In this document: one piece after another, positions 8,322 through 16,003 of the stretch
How positions within the stretch are numbered: position 1 is the stretch's first letter
Layout: every line of letters begins with the position of its first letter
Assembly: GCA_947623745.1 (NCBI GenBank)
Contig: CANQHN010000004.1
Location: forward strand, 62,001 to 126,000
Length of the DNA stretch: 64,000 nucleotides
Origin: an uncultured Oscillospiraceae bacterium
GTDB lineage: Bacteria > Bacillota > Clostridia > Oscillospirales > Oscillospiraceae
Direction of reading: 5' to 3'
Made by a program: the position numbers and the translations under genes
Notes under the pieces: generated by a model
Told to the model about the DNA's origin: nothing
What the model saw: only the letters and a program-made list of their open reading frames with translations
Database searches by the model: none

Positions 8322-8909
8322 ATGTATTCTGCGCATTTGACCGGGGTGGCCCTGGCCGCCCTGCTGTCGGAGAACTTCCTGCTGGTCAACTGCCTGGGAA
8401 TCGGCACCCGGACGGAGGCCTTCCGCAGCCCGCGGGAGGCCCGGCGCACCGGGTTCAGCGTGCTCATCGCCATGCTGGCGTCGGTGTTCTTCACCTGGAT
8501 GGCCGACTACCTGATCCTGCGGCAGTTCCGGCTGGAGTACCTGCGGGTGATGGTGTTCACCGGCATCTCCCTGGGCAGCGTGGCTCTGCTGCGGTTCCTG
8601 TTCCGCACCTTCCTGCCCGAGCTGTCCGCCCGTCTGGACGACAGCATGGCCGCCCTGTCCACCAACTGCGCCGCCCTGGGCGCGTCCCTCCTGGCCTCCA
8701 CCCGGGGCTACCTGCTCAGCCAGGCCATGACCTTCGCCCTGTTCGGCGGGCTGGGGGTGCTGGTGGTGCTCATCAGCTTCGCCGGCATCCGGGACACGGT
8801 GGGCTTTGACGACTGCCCCCGGGTGTTCCGCGGCGCGCCCATCGAGCTGATCACCGCCGGGCTGATGGCCCTGGCCCTGGTGGGGTTCTACGGGCTGCAT
8901 ATAAACTGA
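8322..8909 (+). CDS. rnfA: RnfA-like membrane subunit, displaced N-terminal cysteine
   Basis: 195-residue six-helix membrane protein of the RnfA/RnfE (NqrE/NqrD) family. It is closer to RnfA by LEYLRVMVF, STNCAALG and the C-terminal FRGAPIELITAGLMAL. In known RnfA/NqrE proteins a cysteine in LG(L/I)C and one in the TNC motif help hold a membrane [2Fe-2S] cluster shared with the RnfE/NqrD partner. Here the first motif reads NCLGIG (C24), four residues early, while TNC is kept. Last gene of the operon, 15 nt after rnfDG, followed by a terminator; no RnfE or RnfB gene follows. GGGGGGAGAGG precedes the ATG. Confidence 0.85.
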   Translation: MYSAHLTGVALAALLSENFLLVNCLGIGTRTEAFRSPREARRTGFSVLIAMLASVFFTWMADYLILRQFRLEYLRVMVFTGISLGSVALLRFLFRTFLPELSARLDDSMAALSTNCAALGASLLASTRGYLLSQAMTFALFGGLGVLVVLISFAGIRDTVGFDDCPRVFRGAPIELITAGLMALALVGFYGLHIN

Positions 8910-8924
8910 ACAGGACCGACTGAA

Positions 8925-8962
8925 ACGTCAGCCCCCGGCTGGATGCCGGGGGCTGACGCTTG
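8925..8962 (+). terminator. Hairpin terminator after rnf operon
   Basis: CGTCAGCCCCCGGC/GCCGGGGGCTGACG stem with 5-nt loop, short tail CTTGT; marks the end of the operon although the T-run is weak. Confidence 0.7.
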
Positions 8963-8991
8963 TACGGAGAAATTTCTGTGAAATCTTGCGG

Positions 8992-9020
8992 TTGACAGCG
9001 ATTTTTTATTCCGATATAAT
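8992..9020 (+). promoter_or_regulatory. Consensus promoter of the MATE gene
   Basis: TTGACA (8992-8997), 17-bp spacer, TATAAT (9015-9020): a perfect sigma-A promoter. Confidence 0.92.
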
Positions 9021-9083
9021 CACGAAAGTATGTTTTGACCCCTGCGGGGCGCGCTCCGTTCCCGCAGAAAGGAGGACTCCAAG

Positions 9084-10487
9084 TTGAACGCAGAGAACAC
9101 GGCCCGGGAAAATAAGATGGGCGTCATGCCGGTGAACAAGCTGCTGCTGTCCATGGCCCTGCCCATGATCATGTCCATGCTGGTCCAGGCCCTGTATAAC
9201 GTGGTGGACAGCGTATTTGTGGCCAAGCTGAGCGAGGAGGCCCTCAACGCCGTCTCCCTGGCCTTCCCGGTCCAGAACCTGATGATCGCCGTGGGGGTGG
9301 GCACCGGCGTGGGCATCAACGCCCTGCTCTCCCGCTCCCTGGGGCAGAAGAACCAGAAAATGGCCGACGACGCGGCCATGAACGGCCTGTTCCTGGCCCT
9401 GCTCAGCTGCCTGGCCTTCACCTTCCTGGGTCTGACCTGCGCCCGGCTGTTCTACACCGTCCAGACCGATATCACCGCCATCGTGGACTACGGGGCGGAC
9501 TACCTGCGCATCTGCTGCGGCATGAGCTTCGGGCTGTTCGCCGGGATCACCTTCGACCGCATCCTCCAGGCCACCGGGCGCACCTTCCTGACCATGATCA
9601 CCCAGATGGTGGGGGCGGTGACCAACATCATCCTGGACCCCATCCTCATCTTCGGCCTGTTCGGGTTCCCCCGCATGGAGGTGGCCGGGGCCGCCCTGGC
9701 CACGGTGCTGGGGCAGATCTTCGGGGCCATCCTGTCCGTGATCTTCAACCTGACCCGCAACCCCGACATCCGCTTCCGGTTCCGCACCTTCCGCCCCAGC
9801 CTCCAGGCCATCGGGGGGATTTACAGTGTGGGTCTGCCCTCCATCGTCATGCAGTCCATTGGCTCGGTGATGGTCTTTGGGGTGAACCAGATCCTCCTGG
9901 CCTTCACCGCCACCGCCACGGCGGTGTTCGGGGTGTACTTCAAGCTCCAGTCCTTCATCTTCATGCCGGTGTTCGGCCTGAACAACGGCATGGTGCCCAT
10001 CGTGGCCTACAACTACGGCGCCCGGCGGCCCGACCGGATCATCAAGACCATCAAGTTCAGCGTGGCCTACGCCGTGGCCATCATGGTGGTGGGCTTTCTG
10101 ATCTTCCAGTTCCTGCCGGACAAGCTGCTGGGCCTGTTCCTGGCGGAGAACGAGAGCGCGCTGGACCCGGTCACCGGGGCGCCCGCCCTCATCACCATCG
10201 GGGTGCCCGCCCTGCGGATCATCTCCATCAGCTTCCTGTTTGCCGGGTTCTGCATCGTGTCCTCCTCGGTGTTCCAGGCCCTGGGCCACGGGGTGCTCAG
10301 CCTGATGGTCTCCCTGGTGCGCCAGCTGCTGGTGCTGCTGCCGGTGGCCTTCCTCCTCTCCCGGCTGTTCAGCCTGGAGGCCGTGTGGCTGGCCTGGCCG
10401 ATCGCGGAGCTGTTCTCCGTGGTGCTGTGCGCGGTGTTTCTGCGGAACCTCTACCGCAGAGAGATCAGACCCATGTTCCAGGACTAG
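9084..10487 (+). CDS. MATE family efflux transporter
   Basis: 467-residue, twelve-helix exporter of the MATE family, which uses a sodium or proton gradient to expel organic cations and drugs. Typical features are the N-terminal LLLSMALPMIMSMLVQALYN segment and, further on, VGTGVGINALLSRSLGQ and the second-half FGLNNGMVPIVAYNYGA (about residues 302-318), both characteristic of bacterial MATE proteins. The start is TTG at 9084 with AGGAGG nine nt upstream. A consensus promoter precedes it and a shared bidirectional terminator follows, so it is a single-gene unit. Substrate cannot be predicted. Confidence 0.92.
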   Translation: MNAENTARENKMGVMPVNKLLLSMALPMIMSMLVQALYNVVDSVFVAKLSEEALNAVSLAFPVQNLMIAVGVGTGVGINALLSRSLGQKNQKMADDAAMNGLFLALLSCLAFTFLGLTCARLFYTVQTDITAIVDYGADYLRICCGMSFGLFAGITFDRILQATGRTFLTMITQMVGAVTNIILDPILIFGLFGFPRMEVAGAALATVLGQIFGAILSVIFNLTRNPDIRFRFRTFRPSLQAIGGIYSVGLPSIVMQSIGSVMVFGVNQILLAFTATATAVFGVYFKLQSFIFMPVFGLNNGMVPIVAYNYGARRPDRIIKTIKFSVAYAVAIMVVGFLIFQFLPDKLLGLFLAENESALDPVTGAPALITIGVPALRIISISFLFAGFCIVSSSVFQALGHGVLSLMVSLVRQLLVLLPVAFLLSRLFSLEAVWLAWPIAELFSVVLCAVFLRNLYRREIRPMFQD

Positions 10488-10559
10488 AAAAAACGATGCG
10501 GGGCGGCGCGTGCGCCGGCCCCGCGCGGGTCCCGTCAGACAGAAAATTATCTTATTAAG

Positions 10560-10597
10560 AAAAAAACAGCGCCGGACTTTCCGGCGCTGTTTTTTTC
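10560..10597. terminator. Bidirectional terminator (MATE gene / ferredoxin gene)
   Basis: AAAAAACAGCGCCGG/CCGGCGCTGTTTTTT around ACTTT; A- and T-runs on both sides let it stop both convergent transcripts. Confidence 0.92.
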
Positions 10598-10607
10598 TCA
10601 CATTCAC

Positions 10608-10778
10608 TCAGCCCTGAGAGATCGCGCTCATGGGGCAGGTGTCCGCGCAGCTGCCGCAGTCCAGGCAGCTGCCGGCATTGATCTCGTAATGGGCGTCGCC
10701 CTGGGAGATCGCGCCGACGGGGCAGCTATCGGCGCAGGCGCCGCAGCTGATGCAAGCATCACTGATAACATATGCCAT
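10608..10778 (-). CDS. 2[4Fe-4S] clostridial-type ferredoxin
   Basis: 56-residue soluble electron carrier. Two motifs, CISCGACADSCP (about residues 9-20) and CLDCGSCADTCP (about 38-49), give the eight cysteines for two low-potential [4Fe-4S] clusters, the classical clostridial ferredoxin layout. GGAGGTGTG lies upstream of the ATG at 10776-10778. An upstream in-frame extension is possible but lacks an SD and is not conserved-looking. It has its own promoter and converges on the MATE gene. It could carry electrons between 2-oxoacid oxidoreductases such as IorAB and Rnf-type complexes; that link is inference. Confidence 0.93.
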   Translation of the reverse strand: MAYVISDACISCGACADSCPVGAISQGDAHYEINAGSCLDCGSCADTCPMSAISQG

Positions 10779-10809
10779 AGGAAACACACCTCCATAAGAA
10801 TGTATCCCC

Positions 10810-10837
10810 ATTTTACCATAAGATTTGAAAATTGCAA
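10810..10837 (-). promoter_or_regulatory. Ferredoxin promoter
   Basis: On the minus strand: TTGCAA (10832-10837), 16-bp spacer, TAAAAT (10810-10815). Confidence 0.65.
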
Positions 10838-10896
10838 TGATAATTTTTGGAAAGTTGGGAATAGTTTTTGCAGACTGCTGTAATGAGGTGAATACC

Positions 10897-13332
10897 GTGT
10901 CAGAGAGCCGCTTTTCCTCCACCGCCCTAGGGGCCATCCGTCTGGCCCGCACCAACGCCGCCCGGCTGGGTCACAGCTATGTGGGCAGCGAGCACCTGCT
11001 GCTCGGCCTGGCCTGCCAGGAGTACAGCCCCGCCGGGCGCATCCTGGCCGAACAGGGCATGGACGGCCAGAGCCTGCGCCTGGCCATCGCCCAGCTGGTG
11101 GGGACGGGCACCCCTTCCCACGCCACCCAGCAGGGGCTGACCCCCCGCTGCTGCAAGGCCATCCAGGTTGCCGCCGCTGAGAGCCGCCGCCAGGGCCAGA
11201 GCGCGGTGAGCGCCGAGCACCTGCTGCTGGCCCTGCTGCGGGAGGAGGGCTGCGGGGCCTGCCGGCTGCTGGAGGACGCCGGGGCGGACGTGGAGGGGCT
11301 CCGCCGTGCCGTGTGCGCCTACCTGGAGGGGGAGGACTCCGCCCCCGCCCGGCCCTTCCGGCCCCGGGACCCGGAGCGGCTGTCCGGGGAGACCCGCCAG
11401 TTGGACCAGTGTTCCCGGGACCTGACCCGCATGGCCGCCGAGGGGCGGCTGGACCCGGTGATCGGCCGGGAGGAGGAGCTGCAGCGGGTGGTGCAGATCC
11501 TCTCCCGCCGCACCAAGAACAATCCCGCCCTCATCGGGGAGCCGGGCGTGGGCAAGACCGCCGTGGCCGAGGCCCTGGCCCTGGCCATCGCCGACGGCAC
11601 CGCCCCGGCCCACCTGCTTGGGCGCCGGGTGTGCGCCCTGGACCTGTCGGCCATGGTGGCGGGCACCAAGTACCGGGGGGAGTTCGAGGACAAGCTGCGC
11701 CACGTTTTGCAGGAGGTGCGCCGGGCGGGCAACGTCATCCTGTTCATCGACGAGCTGCACACCATCGTGGGGGCGGGCTCAGCGGAGGGGGCCATCGACG
11801 CGGCCAACATCCTCAAGCCCGCCCTGAGCCGGGGGGAGCTGCAGGTCATCGGGGCCACCACCATCCAGGAGTACCGCAGATATATCGAGAAGGACGCCGC
11901 CCTGGAGCGGCGGTTCCAGCCCATTACCGTCCGGGAGCCCGACCGGGAGCAGACCCTGGCCATCCTGCGGGGGCTGCGGGGCCGGTATGAGGCCCACCAC
12001 CACCTGGTCATCTCCGACCAGGCCCTGGAGGCGGCGGTGGACCTGTCCCGGCGCTACCTGCCTCAGCGGTTCTGGCCGGACAAGGCCATCGACCTGATGG
12101 ACGAGGCCGCCGCCCAGGCCCGGCTCCAGGGCAGGGCCCTGCCCCTGGAGCTGCGCCAGCTGACCCAGCGCTCCCAGCAGGCCAAGGTCCAGCTGACCCA
12201 GGCGGTGCGGGACCAGAACTTCGAGCGGGCGGCCATGCTCCGGGACGCGGAGGAGAGCTTCCGCTCCCAGCTGGAGAGCGCCCGCCACTCCTGGCAGGAG
12301 GGGCAGGGGGTGCCCACGGTGGACGCCGGACACGTCCGCGGGGTGCTCTCCCAGTGGACCGGCGTGCCGGTGGACGACCCCGGGGAGCGGGACCGGCAGG
12401 CCCTGCTGGGCCTGGAGGACCGGCTGCGCCGGGACCTGCTGGGCCAGGACAGGGCGGTGGAGGCGGTGGCCAGGGCCATCCGCCGCTGCCGGGCGGGCCT
12501 GGGGGACCCCCGCCGGCCGGTGGGGTGCTTCCTGCTCATGGGCCCCACCGGGGTGGGAAAGACCCAGCTGTGCCGCTCCCTGGCCGCCGCCCTGTTTGGC
12601 AGCGAGGAGGCGCTGATCCGCTTCGATATGTCGGAGTATATGGAGTCCCACGCCGTGTCCCGGCTCATCGGCTCGCCCCCCGGCTATGTGGGCCACGAGG
12701 AGGGGGGCCAGCTCACCGAGGCGGTGCGCCGCCGGCCCTGGTCGGTGGTCCTGCTGGACGAGCTGGAGAAGGCCCACCGGGACATCTGGAACCTGTTGCT
12801 CCAGGTGATGGAGGAGGGGGCCCTCACCGACGCCCAGGGGCGGCAGGCGGACTTTCGGAACACCGTGCTGGTGATGACCTCCAACCTGGGGGCCCGGCGC
12901 TTTGCCAAGGGCGCCCGGCTGGGATTTGCCCCCGGGGAGGGGGAGGACGTGGAGCGCGCGGTGCTGGCCGACGCCCACGCCGCCTTCCCGCCGGAGTTTT
13001 TTGGCCGGCTGGACGCCGCGCTGGTGTTCCACCCCCTGGACCGCCCCTGCCTGGAGGCCATCGCCCGGAACCTGCTGGCCCAGACCGGCCAGAGGCTGGC
13101 CAGGCGGGGGGTGGTGTTCCGCCCGGAGGCGGGGGCGGTGGAGCTGCTGGCCGCCCAGGCGGAGAAGCAGCCCGGCGGGGCCCGGCCCCTGCGGCGGGCC
13201 ATCGCCAGGCAGGTGGAGGACCCCGCCGCCGACCTGCTCCTGTCCGGCGCCCTCCGCGGCGGCACCCTGTTTCTCCGGGCGAGGGGGGAGGAGCTGGTGC
13301 TGGATACGGAGCCGGCGGAGGAGACCGCTTAA
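10897..13332 (+). CDS. clpC: ClpC-type AAA+ unfoldase, ATP-binding subunit
   Basis: 811-residue double-AAA+ chaperone of the ClpA/ClpC group, which unfolds proteins and feeds them to ClpP. Order: duplicated Clp N-domain (about 1-145), AAA1 with Walker A GEPGVGKT at 214-221, a short middle domain with a UVR-like [17 protein letters not shown]2 with GPTGVGKT, then a ClpP-docking-type loop RLGFAPGEG and the D2-small domain. The GTG at 10897 (GAGGTG upstream) is chosen over an upstream ATG because the N-domain begins there. The usual ctsR-mcsA-mcsB neighbours are absent. It may be a second or specialised Clp ATPase; clpP is not in this window. Confidence 0.9.
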   Translation: MSESRFSSTALGAIRLARTNAARLGHSYVGSEHLLLGLACQEYSPAGRILAEQGMDGQSLRLAIAQLVGTGTPSHATQQGLTPRCCKAIQVAAAESRRQGQSAVSAEHLLLALLREEGCGACRLLEDAGADVEGLRRAVCAYLEGEDSAPARPFRPRDPERLSGETRQLDQCSRDLTRMAAEGRLDPVIGREEELQRVVQILSRRTKNNPALIGEPGVGKTAVAEALALAIADGTAPAHLLGRRVCALDLSAMVAGTKYRGEFEDKLRHVLQEVRRAGNVILFIDELHTIVGAGSAEGAIDAANILKPALSRGELQVIGATTIQEYRRYIEKDAALERRFQPITVREPDREQTLAILRGLRGRYEAHHHLVISDQALEAAVDLSRRYLPQRFWPDKAIDLMDEAAAQARLQGRALPLELRQLTQRSQQAKVQLTQAVRDQNFERAAMLRDAEESFRSQLESARHSWQEGQGVPTVDAGHVRGVLSQWTGVPVDDPGERDRQALLGLEDRLRRDLLGQDRAVEAVARAIRRCRAGLGDPRRPVGCFLLMGPTGVGKTQLCRSLAAALFGSEEALIRFDMSEYMESHAVSRLIGSPPGYVGHEEGGQLTEAVRRRPWSVVLLDELEKAHRDIWNLLLQVMEEGALTDAQGRQADFRNTVLVMTSNLGARRFAKGARLGFAPGEGEDVERAVLADAHAAFPPEFFGRLDAALVFHPLDRPCLEAIARNLLAQTGQRLARRGVVFRPEAGAVELLAAQAEKQPGGARPLRRAIARQVEDPAADLLLSGALRGGTLFLRARGEELVLDTEPAEETA

Positions 13333-13338
13333 AACACC

Positions 13339-13366
13339 TTGAAAATCCTGTGAAATGTGCTATACT
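13339..13366 (+). promoter_or_regulatory. Promoter of malQ
   Basis: TTGAAA (13339-13344), 16-bp spacer, TATACT (13361-13366). The transcript would carry the palindromic repeat at 13396-13480 in its leader. Confidence 0.65.
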
Positions 13367-13395
13367 GACCCGGGGATTCTTTCCCTATGTCGATA

Positions 13396-13480
13396 GCCAT
13401 GCTTTGCGGCTCCGCCCGAAGGGCGGGAGCGAAACGGCATAAAATCAAAGTATCATAGCCGCTTTGCGGCTATGATACCG
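13396..13480. repeat. Palindromic repeat, family A copy 2 (malQ leader)
   Basis: Matches the second half of 969-1092: CCGCCC-gaa-GGGCGG hairpin, linker ATAAAATCAAAGTAT, then GTATCATAGCCGC/GCGGCTATGATAC with 3-nt loop. Compared with copy 1, stem positions change in pairs. It ends only a few bases before the malQ SD, so the stem could affect translation. Confidence 0.75.
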
Positions 13481-13496
13481 TTCAGGAGGTTTTTCT

Positions 13497-14939
13497 ATGG
13501 ATCAATACCGCTCCAGCGGCGTGCTGCTGGCCGTGTCCTCCCTGCCCGGGCCCTACGGCATCGGCTCCCTGGGGGCCCCCGCCCGGAAGTTCGTGGATTT
13601 CCTGGCCGCCGCCGGCCAGCAGTACTGGCAGATCCTGCCCCTGGTGCCCCCGGGGAACGGGGCGTCTCCCTATATGTCTCCCTCCGCCTTCGCGGGCAAT
13701 CCCTACTTCATCGACCTGGACGAGCTGGCCGCCCGGGGCCTGCTGACCACCGCCGAGCTGGAACGGGCCAAGGTCCGGGACCCCGACCGGGTGGACTACG
13801 CCGGGCTGGCCGGGAGCCGCATGGCCCTGCTGCGCGCGGCCTGGGAGCGCTCCAGGACCGCCCGTTTCCAGCCCGAGGAGCTGGACCTGCCCTGGCTGGC
13901 CGACTACGCCCGCTTCACGGTCCTACACGACCGCTATCAGCTCCCCTTCTACCAGTGGCCGGAGGAGCCGGAGGCGCCCGAGCGGGAGGAGGTGGCCTTC
14001 TACACCTTCCTCCAGCAGGAGTTCTACCGGCAGTGGTTCGCCCTGAAGGCCTACGCCAACAAGCGCGGGGTGCGCATCATGGGGGACATCCCCTTCTACC
14101 TGTCCCCCGACAGCGTGGAGGCCTGGCGGCGGCCGGAGCTGTTCCAGCTGGACGCCGACGGCCGGCCTAAGGCGGTGGCCGGGGTGCCGCCGGACGCCTT
14201 CAGCGACGAGGGCCAGTTCTGGGGCAACCCTCTCTACGACTGGACCGGCCACAAGCAGGAGGTGTTCGCCTTCTGGCTGGAGCGGCTGGGCTGGTGCGCC
14301 CGGCTGTATGACGCGGTGCGCATCGACCACTTCCGGGCCTTCCACACCTACTGGTCCGTCCCGGTGGAGGCCAAGTCCGCCAAGGAGGGCCACTGGCGCA
14401 AGGGGCCCGGGATGCCCCTGCTGCGGGCCATCCGGCAGGCGTATCCGGACCTGGAGCTCATCGCGGAGGACCTGGGCGACCTGGACGCAGAGGCGCTGAA
14501 ATTTGTTCGAAACTGCGGCCTGCCCGGCATGGACGTAATGGTGTTCGCCTTCGACTCCAGGGGGGAGAGCGCCTACCTGCCCCACCGGTGCCGGGAGCAG
14601 TCGGTGATCTACACCGGCACCCACGACACCCCCACCTTTATGCAGTGGCTCCACGAGGCCAGCCCGGAGGACGCCGCCTTTGCCCGGCGCTACCTGCGCC
14701 TGCGGGACGACGAGGGCCTGGGCTGGGGCGTCATCGCCGGGGCCTGGGCCGCGCCCAGCCGCCTGGCCATCGCTCCCATCCAGGACATCCTGGGCCTGGG
14801 GGCCGACGCCCGGATGAACACCCCCGGCACCCAGGGGGACCACAACTGGTCCTGGCGGGTGCGGGAGGAGGCCTTCAACCCCTATGTCTCCAACAAGCTG
14901 CGGGAGATCACCCATACATACCGCAGGGGGATCTGGTAG
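13497..14939 (+). CDS. malQ: 4-alpha-glucanotransferase (amylomaltase, GH77)
   Basis: 480-residue cytoplasmic GH77 enzyme that transfers alpha-1,4-glucan segments between maltodextrins or glycogen chains. Start region SSGVLLAVSSLPGPYGIGSL and WQILPLVPPGNGASPYM are characteristic. Catalytic residues are visible: nucleophile D277 in RIDHFRAF, acid/base E324 in LIAEDLGDL and D377 in GTHDTPT. Length is normal. AGGAGG lies about 9 nt before the ATG. The gene is alone, with no other maltose or glycogen genes nearby, and its leader contains a family A palindrome. Confidence 0.95.
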   Translation: MDQYRSSGVLLAVSSLPGPYGIGSLGAPARKFVDFLAAAGQQYWQILPLVPPGNGASPYMSPSAFAGNPYFIDLDELAARGLLTTAELERAKVRDPDRVDYAGLAGSRMALLRAAWERSRTARFQPEELDLPWLADYARFTVLHDRYQLPFYQWPEEPEAPEREEVAFYTFLQQEFYRQWFALKAYANKRGVRIMGDIPFYLSPDSVEAWRRPELFQLDADGRPKAVAGVPPDAFSDEGQFWGNPLYDWTGHKQEVFAFWLERLGWCARLYDAVRIDHFRAFHTYWSVPVEAKSAKEGHWRKGPGMPLLRAIRQAYPDLELIAEDLGDLDAEALKFVRNCGLPGMDVMVFAFDSRGESAYLPHRCREQSVIYTGTHDTPTFMQWLHEASPEDAAFARRYLRLRDDEGLGWGVIAGAWAAPSRLAIAPIQDILGLGADARMNTPGTQGDHNWSWRVREEAFNPYVSNKLREITHTYRRGIW

Positions 14940-14949
14940 TATAAATAAC

Positions 14950-14985
14950 CACAGGGGCCGCCCATTGGGCGGCCCCTGTGATCAT
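14950..14985 (+). terminator. Hairpin terminator after malQ
   Basis: CACAGGGGCCGCCC/GGGCGGCCCCTGTG with a 3-nt loop; tail ATCATTTTG. Confidence 0.75.
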
Positions 14986-15000
14986 TTTGATTCGGAGTGT

Positions 15001-15178
15001 AAAAAAAGATACCGCATCCCTTTGGCGGAAGGGATGCGGTGAGGGCTCCGGGGGCCCGTGTTGCCTGCTGTCAGGAGAGAAGGACGCAGAGCTGGCCTAA
15101 AGCCCGGATGAACATAAGGCCGGAGAAAAGGAAGGAGGTAGGCCGGCCTCTGGCATCGAAATTGGGGAATTTTTAATT
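15001..15178 (-). ncRNA. Candidate small RNA with anti-Shine-Dalgarno loop
   Basis: Gene-free interval whose minus strand looks like a small RNA gene. A TATAAT (15185-15190) lies at the 5' end; an intrinsic terminator ACCGCATCCC/GGGATGCGGT (15011-15040) followed by T7 (15001-15007) lies at the 3' end, giving a transcript of about 175 nt. Between them an AGGCCGG/CCGGCCT hairpin (15117-15149) presents a 19-nt pyrimidine-rich loop containing CCUCCUUCCUUU, complementary to Shine-Dalgarno sequences; a second pyrimidine stretch UCCUUCUCUCCU lies at about 15074-15085. No reading frame with a start fits. It is not recognisably 6S, SRP or RNase P RNA. The -35 box is weak. Confidence 0.6.
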
Positions 15179-15236
15179 CAACTTATTATATCGGTTCTGC
15201 GGATAAAATGTGTATAAATGAGCGGCGGAAAATCGT

Positions 15237-15278
15237 AAAAAAAGCGTTAAGGCCCGCCCCTTTTAGGGGCGGGCCTTA
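15237..15278 (-). terminator. Terminator of the KdpDE-like operon
   Basis: Minus strand AAGGCCCGCCCC/GGGGCGGGCCTT with 5-nt loop, then AACGC and T7. Confidence 0.88.
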
Positions 15279-15292
15279 TAGTTGAGGTTGCG

Positions 15293-16003
15293 TTATGTGG
15301 CGTCCTCCAGCATCCGGTAGCCGATACCCAGCTCCGTGAGGATATATTTGGGGTCGGAGGGGTTTTCGTGGAGCTTGCGGCGGATGTTGGCCATGTTGAC
15401 CCGGAGGATCTGGTTGCTGGTGCCGCCGTAGGGGCCCCAGACGTGCTCCAGGATGAAGTCGTAGGTGAGCACCTTGCCCGAGTGGGCGCACAGCAGTTCC
15501 AGGATCTTGAACTCGTTCTGGGTGAAGTGGATCTCCTCGTCCCCCACGAAGATCTGGTGCCGGGCGCAGTCCACCACTAGGTCCTTCACCCGGTAGCGGT
15601 CCTTCTGCACCTCCTGGCTCAGCCGGATGCGGTCGGCCCGGCGCAGGGTGGTGCGGATGCGGGCCAGCAGCTCGGGCACGCCGAAGGGCTTGACCACGTA
15701 GTCGTCCGCCCCCATGTCCAGGGCCCTCACCTTTTCCGACTCCCGGTCCCGGGCGGAGATGATGATCACCGGCGTCTCCCGGGGCAGGCCGCTGAGCTGG
15801 CCCAGCACCTCCAGCCCGTCGATGTCGGGCAGGCCCAGGTCCAGCAGCACTAGGTCGGGCTGGTGGGAGAAGAACAGGCTGATGCCCTCCTTCCCCGTGG
15901 CGGCGGCGATGGTCTTGTAGTCGTTGGCGGCCAGGGCGCGGCAGATAAAGTTGCTGATGGTGCGCTCGTCCTCAATGAGCAGGATCACACGTTTTTCAGC
16001 CAT
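15293..16003 (-). CDS. KdpE-like OmpR-family response regulator
   Basis: 236-residue DNA-binding response regulator. The receiver domain (about 1-118) carries the acidic pair ED at 11-12, the phospho-acceptor D55 in LVLLDLGLPD and K in VVKPFG; the C-terminal winged-helix (about 135-232) is of the OmpR/PhoB type, ending in RRKLHENPSDPKYILTE. Best overall resemblance is to KdpE, regulator of potassium uptake. The ATG at 16003 is preceded by GGAGG and overlaps the end of the kinase gene by 8 nt, showing translational coupling. No kdpFABC genes are near, so the target is unknown. Confidence 0.9.
   Translation of the reverse strand: MAEKRVILLIEDERTISNFICRALAANDYKTIAAATGKEGISLFFSHQPDLVLLDLGLPDIDGLEVLGQLSGLPRETPVIIISARDRESEKVRALDMGADDYVVKPFGVPELLARIRTTLRRADRIRLSQEVQKDRYRVKDLVVDCARHQIFVGDEEIHFTQNEFKILELLCAHSGKVLTYDFILEHVWGPYGGTSNQILRVNMANIRRKLHENPSDPKYILTELGIGYRMLEDAT

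Noticed and set aside
6573-8900. Very long reading frame antisense to the rnf operon
   Set aside because: High G/C third positions create stop-free antisense frames in this genome. The protein is low-complexity G/H/Q/A-rich and lacks any motif. Similar long antisense frames at 2186-3781, 22844-24616, 25611-28505, 42995-46114 and 49536-52361 were rejected for the same reason.
15001-15190. 6S RNA identity for the candidate small RNA
   Set aside because: The length would fit, but the 5' and 3' ends do not pair into the long rod with central bubble that defines 6S RNA.
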